Below, piece after piece: positions 54,681-54,806 of a stretch of DNA of 54,806 bases. The translations under genes were made by a program, and so were the position numbers. The stretch lies in the NCBI GenBank assembly GCA_016287245.1, contig JAEEWG010000001.1, forward strand, positions 359,761 through 414,566. Reading direction: 5' to 3'. The notes under the pieces were generated by a model that did not search any database, was not told the DNA's origin, and worked only from the letters and a program-made list of their open reading frames with translations. How positions within the stretch are numbered: position 1 is the first letter of the stretch; the number at the start of each line of letters is the position of its first letter. Source of the stretch: Clostridia bacterium. Lineage in GTDB: Bacteria; Bacillota; Clostridia; Saccharofermentanales; Saccharofermentanaceae.

Positions 54681-54806
54681 GTTATGTCCGTATAATGGTG
54701 TAAATTCAAAAAAAGAGATGAGCCACATCTCAACCTGTATAATATTTGTTAACCACAACAAAAGAAACAGGAGGTACGAGATATGGCTCAAGTCAATCTT
54801 ACATTA
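54681..54806 (+). mobile_element. Left end of an IS256-type insertion sequence, cut by window edge
   Basis: Starting at about 54681, GTCCGTATAATGGTGTAAAT closely resembles the terminal inverted repeat of IS256 as I recall it. It is followed by a small hairpin (GAGATG / CATCTC), a TATAAT (54738-54743), an AGGAGGT ribosome site and a transposase start. The exact outer boundary and target duplication cannot be fixed without the right end. Confidence 0.8.
54783..54806 (+). CDS. IS256 family transposase, first eight codons
   Basis: MAQVNLTL, preceded by AGGAGGT with a suitable spacer. IS256-family transposases commonly start MAQxNxTL or MTQVHFTL. The rest of the DDE transposase lies beyond the window. 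It is encoded on the strand opposite to the interrupted LRR gene. Confidence 0.72.

Noticed and set aside
54681..54791. N-terminal 37 residues of the LRR gene as its signal peptide
   Set aside because: Although hydrophobic, they are encoded by the insertion sequence end on the opposite strand and have no ribosome site.

Overview
The window looks like a chromosomal segment of an anaerobic Gram-positive bacterium of the class Clostridia (Bacillota), probably from a gut, rumen or similar habitat. Pointers are a perfect CIRCE operator before groES-groEL, strong GGAGG ribosome sites, an LCP cell-wall protein, a ComEA-type competence protein, a DRTGG/PHP/Fe-S hydrogenase-type cassette known from clostridia, and large secreted proteins with bacterial Ig-like and fibronectin-like modules. 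The placement is by gene content only.

Layout. 1-3.4 kb: start of htpG (cut by the window edge), a class IV aminotransferase, argG with a clear promoter and a candidate ArgR box, and a GNAT acetyltransferase. 3.5-7.6 kb: a small secreted protein, argH, and a secreted leucine-rich-repeat protein. 7.6-9.5 kb: a diguanylate cyclase with a LacI-type sensor. 9.5-22.9 kb, all on the minus strand and nearly gapless: a membrane protein, an acyl-ACP thioesterase, a four-gene gliding-type (Gld-like) ABC system, a DUF5711-like anchored protein, a CYTH protein, two FAD oxidoreductases, a metallo-beta-lactamase-fold protein, and the ACT/UPF0210 pair. 23-26.4 kb: groES-groEL and an LCP ligase. 26.5-29.85 kb: an unusual three-gene operon of a single-domain membrane sensor, a sensor fused to an MFS-like transporter, and a membrane-anchored sigma-region-2-like protein. 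29.9-30.9 kb: initiator tRNA-Met, tRNA-Leu, comEA. 31.1-34.3 kb: a 1080-residue acidic repeat membrane protein. 34.4-38.6 kb: prfB without the usual frameshift, an aminotransferase, an Lrp/AsnC regulator and malic enzyme. 38.7-43.8 kb: a membrane protein and a hydrogenase-type accessory cassette. 44-45.9 kb: an unusual long glutamine synthetase. 46-53.2 kb: a 2392-residue secreted protein with 18 Ig-like repeats. 53.4-54.8 kb: a leucine-rich-repeat gene apparently cut by an IS256-type insertion sequence whose left end and transposase start lie at the window edge.

How it fits together. Four secreted proteins (3.5, 6.1, 46 and 53.4 kb) all end in the same pair of fibronectin-like modules, which suggests a surface protein family sharing one C-terminal device. 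Two other regions deserve most attention as possibly undescribed systems: the sensor / sensor-MFS / sigma-like operon at 26.5-29.85 kb, and the redox-type cassette at 39.5-43.8 kb, which keeps the accessory genes but shows no NuoE/NuoF/HydA-type catalytic genes beside it.

No stretch longer than about 300 bases lacks a gene. Functions are assigned by reading motifs and recalling families; no search was run.
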